Origin: Parvularcula marina | GTDB taxonomy: Bacteria > Pseudomonadota > Alphaproteobacteria > Caulobacterales > Parvularculaceae | NCBI RefSeq assembly: GCF_003399445.1 | Contig: NZ_QUQO01000001.1 | Coordinates: 682,001 to 746,000, forward strand | Direction: 5' to 3' | Length of the DNA stretch: 64,000 bases | Shown here: one piece after another, positions 54,131 to 64,000 of the stretch | How the letters are laid out: every line of letters starts with the position of its first letter | How positions within the stretch are numbered: the stretch's first letter is position 1 | Program-made: the position numbers and the translations under genes | The notes under the pieces: generated by a model | Told to the model about the DNA's origin: nothing | Databases searched by the model: none | Seen by the model: the letters and a program-made list of their open reading frames with translations, nothing else

Positions 54131-54197
54131 CAGCCAGTCCTTTCAAACTGGGGCTCTTGTTCCGCGGGACCCATTTCCCGTCTTTGACAGAGGAGCC

Positions 54198-54231
54198 AAA
54201 AAAGATGACGGGCCGCTCAAGATGCGGCCCG
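54198..54231 (-). terminator. Terminator-like hairpin between tuf and rpsJ
   Basis: On the minus strand CGGGCCGC-ATCTTGA-GCGGCCCG forms an 8-base perfect stem, followed after six bases by TTTTTT. It lies just after the tuf stop and before rpsJ, so it may end part of the str operon transcripts or act as an attenuator before the S10 operon. Confidence 0.7.
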
Positions 54232-54253
54232 CCGAATGGTTAGTCAGTCCTCA

Positions 54254-55429
<1,176 letters not shown>

Positions 55430-55479
55430 GCTCGTCTCTCCGTATTCTGACGATAAGGTTTACCTAAGAAACTGGCGGC

Positions 55480-57573
55480 TTAGCCCGCCAGCTTCGCTTT
55501 GACTTCCTCTGCGACCGCGTTGGGCACGCGCTCATAGTGGTCGAACTGCATCGTGTACTGCGCCCGGCCCTGCGTCGCGGACCGGAGGTTGTTCACATAT
55601 CCGAACATGTTTGCAAGCGGCACCATGGCATTCACCACAGTCGCATTGCCCCGGATCTCCTGGCCCTGGATCTGGCCACGACGGGAGTTGAGGTCACCGA
55701 TGACGGTCCCGGTATATTCATCCGGCGTCACCACTTCGACCTTCATCACCGGCTCGAGCAATGCCATGCCCAGATCGCTCTTGTGCTCACGCATTGCGCC
55801 GCGAGCAGCAATCTCGAAGGCGAGAACCGACGAGTCGACGTCGTGGAAGGCCCCATCATAGAGGTCGACCTCGAAGTCGAGGATCGGGAAGCCAACCAGA
55901 AGGCCCGCTTCCTGAATGGATTTGAGGCCTTTTTCGACGCCCGGAATGAATTCCTTCGGAATAGCGCCACCGACGATCGAGTTGTTGAACACGAAGCCCG
56001 TGCCCGGCTCGCCCGGTTTGACCTTGAACTTGACGCGCGCGAACTGACCCGAACCACCCGACTGTTTCTTGTGGGTGTAATCGATGTCCGCATCGCGGGT
56101 GATGGTTTCGCGGTAGGCGACCTGTGGGGCGCCGACATTCGCTTCGACCTTGAACTCGCGCTTCATGCGATCAACGAGGATGTCGAGGTGAAGCTCGCCC
56201 ATGCCCGCAATGATCGTCTGACCGCTTTCCTCATCCGTACGGACGCGGAAGGACGGATCCTCAGCCGCAAGACGGTTGAGGGCGATACCCATTTTCTCCT
56301 GGTCGGCCTTGGTTTTCGGCTCGACTGCCAGCGAGATAACCGGCTCAGGAAATTCCATGCGCTCAAGAATGACCGGCTTGGTCGAAACGCAGAGCGTGTC
56401 ACCCGTCGTCGTGTCTTTCAGGCCCGCGATAGCGACGATGTCACCAGCGTAAGCGTTCTTGATCTCTTCCTGCTGGTTCGAGTGCATCAGCAGCATCCGG
56501 CCAACACGCTCTTTCTTGCCTTTCACGGTGTTGAGGAGCGAATCGCCCTGCTCAACGTGACCAGAGTAGATCCGGCAGAAGGTCAGCGTACCAACGAACG
56601 GGTCGTTCATGATCTTGAAGGCGAGCATGGAAAGCGGCTCACCATCGTCGGCCTTGCGGCGGACTTCTTCTTCACTGTCAGGAACGATGCCCTTAATCGC
56701 CGGCACATCGAGCGGGCTCGGCAGGAAGTCGACGATCGCATCGAGCAGCGGCTGCACACCCTTGTTCTTGAACGCGGTGCCAAGAAGGACGGGGTGGAAA
56801 TCAACATTGATCGTGCCGATGCGGATGAGTTCACGGATCTTGTCATTATCCGGCATCTCGCCTTCGAGGTACGCCTCCATGGCCGCCTCATCGAGCTCGA
56901 CAACCGTCTCGATCATCTTCTCGCGATACTCTTCGGCTTTCTCTTTCAGGTCGGCTGGAATTTCGACACGATCGAAAGAAGCGCCCAGCGACTCGTCATT
57001 CCAGATGATCGCGTCCATCTCAATGAGATCGACGACACCTGCGAAATCCGACTCTTCGCCGATCGGCAGCTGAAGAACGACAGTCTTACAGCCGAGACGA
57101 TCATGAATCGAATCGACAGACGTGTAGAAGTTCGCACCCAGCTTATCCATCTTGTTGATGAAGAACATGCGGGGCACGTTGTATTTGTCGCCCTGGCGCC
57201 AGACCGTTTCGGTCTGCGGCTCGACACCGGCATTGCCGTCAAGCAGCGCAACAGCGCCGTCGAGAACCCGCAGCGAACGCTCAACTTCAATTGTGAAGTC
57301 AACGTGGCCCGGCGTGTCGATGATGTTCAGGCGGCGTTTCTTGCCATCGCGGCCCGACCAGAAAGTCGTGGTCGCAGCTGAGGTGATCGTGATCCCCCGC
57401 TCCTGCTCCTGCTCCATCCAGTCCATGGTTGCAGCGCCGTCATGGACTTCGCCGATTTTGTAGGACTTGCCGGTGTAATAGAGGATGCGCTCAGTGGTCG
57501 TCGTTTTCCCGGCATCAATGTGGGCCATGATGCCGAAGTTACGATAATCCTCGATAGCGTATTCGCGAGACAT
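55480..57573 (-). CDS. fusA: Elongation factor G
   Basis: EF-G drives translocation. The 697 residues have [35 protein letters not shown] and [10 protein letters not shown], then domain IV with [13 protein letters not shown]. It lies between rpsG and tuf in the str operon, as in E. coli. Confidence 0.99.
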   Translation of the reverse strand: MSREYAIEDYRNFGIMAHIDAGKTTTTERILYYTGKSYKIGEVHDGAATMDWMEQEQERGITITSAATTTFWSGRDGKKRRLNIIDTPGHVDFTIEVERSLRVLDGAVALLDGNAGVEPQTETVWRQGDKYNVPRMFFINKMDKLGANFYTSVDSIHDRLGCKTVVLQLPIGEESDFAGVVDLIEMDAIIWNDESLGASFDRVEIPADLKEKAEEYREKMIETVVELDEAAMEAYLEGEMPDNDKIRELIRIGTINVDFHPVLLGTAFKNKGVQPLLDAIVDFLPSPLDVPAIKGIVPDSEEEVRRKADDGEPLSMLAFKIMNDPFVGTLTFCRIYSGHVEQGDSLLNTVKGKKERVGRMLLMHSNQQEEIKNAYAGDIVAIAGLKDTTTGDTLCVSTKPVILERMEFPEPVISLAVEPKTKADQEKMGIALNRLAAEDPSFRVRTDEESGQTIIAGMGELHLDILVDRMKREFKVEANVGAPQVAYRETITRDADIDYTHKKQSGGSGQFARVKFKVKPGEPGTGFVFNNSIVGGAIPKEFIPGVEKGLKSIQEAGLLVGFPILDFEVDLYDGAFHDVDSSVLAFEIAARGAMREHKSDLGMALLEPVMKVEVVTPDEYTGTVIGDLNSRRGQIQGQEIRGNATVVNAMVPLANMFGYVNNLRSATQGRAQYTMQFDHYERVPNAVAEEVKAKLAG

Positions 57574-57612
57574 TTTACGTACTTTCCGAGGCTTCCGCCC
57601 CTAAAATTCAAA

Positions 57613-58083
57613 CTACCAGCGGTAATGCGAGAACGCCCGGTTGGCATCAGCCATCTTGTGCGTGTCTTCACGTTTCTTGACAGCCGAACCGCGGTTCTGG
57701 CTTGCGTCCATCAGCTCACCGGAGAGACGGTCGACCATGGTCGGCTCGTTGCGGTTCCGGGCGGCCGTGATCAGCCAGCGCATGGCAAGAGCCAGCTTGC
57801 GGTCAGGACGGACTTCAACCGGCACCTGATAGGTCGCACCACCAACACGGCGGGAACGGACCTCAACGGACGGCGTCACATTGTCGAGGGCTTCGCGGAA
57901 GAGCTCGAGCGGCGGGCGCTTCAGCTTCTCTTCGACGCGATCGAAAGCGCCATAAACAATTTTCTCGGCGGCAGATTTCTTGCCGTCGAGCATGACGTAA
58001 TTCATGAATTTGGAAACAGTCTGGTCGTGAAACTTGGGGTCGGGGTTGACCGGACGTTTCTCTGCTTTTCTCCGACGGGACAT
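57613..58083 (-). CDS. rpsG: 30S ribosomal protein S7
   Basis: S7 starts assembly of the small-subunit head and in E. coli represses the str operon. The 156 residues begin [21 protein letters not shown], with [25 protein letters not shown] and the closing [14 protein letters not shown]. Lies 11 bases after rpsL. Confidence 0.99.
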   Translation of the reverse strand: MSRRRKAEKRPVNPDPKFHDQTVSKFMNYVMLDGKKSAAEKIVYGAFDRVEEKLKRPPLELFREALDNVTPSVEVRSRRVGGATYQVPVEVRPDRKLALAMRWLITAARNRNEPTMVDRLSGELMDASQNRGSAVKKREDTHKMADANRAFSHYRW

Positions 58084-58094
58084 CTATTCGATCC

Positions 58095-58466
58095 TTACTT
58101 GGGCCGCTTGGCGCCGTATTTCGAGCGACGTTGCTTACGGTCCTTGACCCCTTGGGTATCGAGAACACCGCGAAGCACGTGGTAACGGACACCCGGAAGG
58201 TCTTTGACCCGGCCACCACGAATGAGGACCACGGAGTGTTCCTGCAGGTTATGGCCTTCACCCGGGATGTAGCTGATGACTTCAAAGCCATTGGTCAGCC
58301 GGACCTTGGCGACTTTCCGAAGAGCCGAGTTCGGCTTTTTCGGGGTCGTCGTATAGACGCGTGTGCACACCCCGCGTTTTTGCGGGTTGCCCTGCAGATG
58401 AGGGACCTTGTTGATCTTCCGCTTCGGCTTGCGCGGCTTGCGGATCAGCTGTTGAATCGTCGGCAT
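58095..58466 (-). CDS. rpsL: 30S ribosomal protein S12
   Basis: S12 monitors decoding and is the classic streptomycin target. The 123 residues have [21 protein letters not shown], with Lys at the site (KKPNS) where resistance changes occur, and [17 protein letters not shown]. It is the first gene of the str operon here. Confidence 0.99.
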   Translation of the reverse strand: MPTIQQLIRKPRKPKRKINKVPHLQGNPQKRGVCTRVYTTTPKKPNSALRKVAKVRLTNGFEVISYIPGEGHNLQEHSVVLIRGGRVKDLPGVRYHVLRGVLDTQGVKDRKQRRSKYGAKRPK

Positions 58467-58649
58467 CTGGTTTCCGTCGTTCGTAAATTTCCGATAGCCA
58501 GTACGACTTTAAATCGACGAAACGGCGCCTCCGAACGGGAAACGCCGGCAAAACACCACTCGATTTTCTGTCGTGCCGGGGTTGTTTCGGGCAAAAAATC
58601 CCTCATGGAGAGACCCTTGCCGACAGCGCCCCATCTGGCGTGAAGCGGG

Positions 58650-58678
58650 CTGGTACTAGGTTGGCCCCGTCTGGTCAA
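58650..58678 (-). promoter_or_regulatory. Candidate sigma-70 promoter of the rpsL operon
   Basis: On the minus strand TTGACC (58678-58673) and TACCAG (58655-58650) are 17 bases apart, in the 490-base gap between rpoC and rpsL. The -35 is close to consensus, the -10 weak. Transcription would begin near 58643, giving a leader of about 175 bases before rpsL. The rest of this gap holds a REP-like repeat and the rpoC terminator; I see no gene in it. Confidence 0.45.
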
Positions 58679-58833
58679 TAACCCTTATCGGCGAAAGCAG
58701 TGATTTTTCACCCAAGGGCATTTTCACCACCGCGGACGGCCCTTCAACCGGCCTTCGGCGTCCTTGTGGAGGACTTATTTAACGCGGATTCAGCGTGCCA
58801 CAGTCACCACAGAGAGAATCACAATCGGCACTG

Positions 58834-58885
58834 CCCCCTCACCCGCCTCGGAAGCGCCGGCCTGTCCCCTGACTCAGGGTGAGAT
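58834..58885. repeat. Degenerate copy of the intergenic REP-like repeat
   Basis: The sequence runs CCCCTCACCCGCCTCGG ... GACTCAGGGTGAGA, with a CCTGACTCAGG palindrome near its end. Its CCCTCACCC start and general shape match the units at 44259 and 28947-29069, but the stems are imperfect. It lies between rpsL and the rpoC terminator. Confidence 0.4.
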
Positions 58886-58900
58886 AATCTCGCTCGAAAC

Positions 58901-58929
58901 AAAAACGCCGCCCGGTTTCCCGGACGGCG
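58901..58929 (-). terminator. Intrinsic terminator of the rpoBC operon
   Basis: On the minus strand CGCCGTCCGG-GAAA-CCGGGCGGCG forms a 10-pair stem with one G-U pair and a GAAA tetraloop, followed directly by TTTTT. It lies 28 bases after the rpoC stop. Confidence 0.92.
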
Positions 58930-58956
58930 CTTTGATATTCGCAAGAGAGCGGCAGC

Positions 58957-63186
<4,230 letters not shown>

Positions 63187-63246
63187 TCAGTGTCCTTTCG
63201 GGCGGGTGCGGAGAAATCTCCCCGCGTAAATTTCAAAATCGGTGAG

Positions 63247-63266
63247 GGGCGGCTTTAAAGCCGCCC
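63247..63266. repeat. Perfect 20-base palindrome between rpoB and rpoC
   Basis: GGGCGGCTTTAAAGCCGCCC reads the same on both strands. It lies eight bases after the rpoB stop. No T-run follows on the minus strand, so it is not a clear terminator. It could be an mRNA processing or stabilising hairpin. Confidence 0.75.
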
Positions 63267-63273
63267 TTCCCCG

Positions 63274-64000
<727 letters not shown>

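Noticed and set aside
55537-57381. A 614-codon open frame on the plus strand antisense to fusA
   Set aside because: fusA is certain on the other strand. Strong codon bias in GC-rich genes leaves the antisense frame open; the product is Arg/His/Asp-rich with no motif.
58467-58956. A coding gene in the rpoC-rpsL gap
   Set aside because: Short frames there (for example 58445-58678 minus) have no ribosome site and cross the promoter candidate; the gap is better explained by promoter, repeat and terminator.

Overview
The window looks like a GC-rich alphaproteobacterial chromosome segment of core genes. Three things point to Alphaproteobacteria: the alphaproteobacterial type of ribosomal, RpoB and RpoC proteins; two HisKA_2/HWE-type histidine kinases; and a dispersed intergenic palindrome of a kind I recall from that class. 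A lycopene cyclase suggests a carotenoid-pigmented bacterium. Placement near Parvularculales, Caulobacterales or Hyphomonadaceae is a guess from overall gene flavour only. I see no tRNA or rRNA gene, CRISPR array, insertion sequence or prophage.

Layout: 1-6600 holds the start of a division and cell-wall (dcw) cluster on the minus strand (mraZ-rsmH-ftsL-ftsI-murE-murF, murF cut by the window edge). Most genes are coupled by 1-4 base overlaps, and TGGG boxes of the MraZ type lie upstream. At 6600-7060 are the RNase P RNA gene and a perfect palindrome. From 7 to 24 kb lies mixed metabolism and signalling: an FkbM methyltransferase, an HWE kinase with a shifted histidine, a Crp/Fnr regulator, the muropeptide ligase Mpl, three tandem secreted YbjN-like paralogues, a periplasmic ClpP-like protein, ilvE, mazG, a five-gene minus-strand operon (nucleoside transporter, GFA protein, inositol monophosphatase, zincin, small phosphatase), a sugar dehydrogenase with RTX repeats, and a kinase/receiver pair.

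From 23.9 to 27.6 kb is a partial complex I operon, nuoA-nuoB-X-nuoC-GFA-nuoD. It has two tightly coupled non-nuo genes inside it, and nuoE onward is missing. Next come crtY, an intergenic palindrome cluster, accA, xerD, a secreted alpha-helical protein with a tiny membrane ORF before it, rarA, a DegP-type protease, and a BlaI/BlaR1-like pair. In that pair the periplasmic sensor of the M56 peptidase is replaced by ankyrin repeats, and a perfect 16-base inverted repeat sits at its promoter.

From 39.7 kb to the end, entirely on the minus strand, lies the transcription and translation supercluster. In transcription order it is rpoB, rpoC, rpsL, rpsG, fusA, tuf, S10 operon, spc operon, secY, adk, rpsM, rpsK, rpoA, rplQ. 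Internal hairpins of terminator type lie after rpoC, after tuf, between rplO and secY, and after rplQ.

Most of the window is ordinary. The most unusual items are the BlaR1-ankyrin fusion with its operator, the genes inserted in the nuo operon, the three YbjN paralogues, the displaced kinase histidine, the KTA motif in FtsI, and the missing standard start codon for the full RarA N-terminus.
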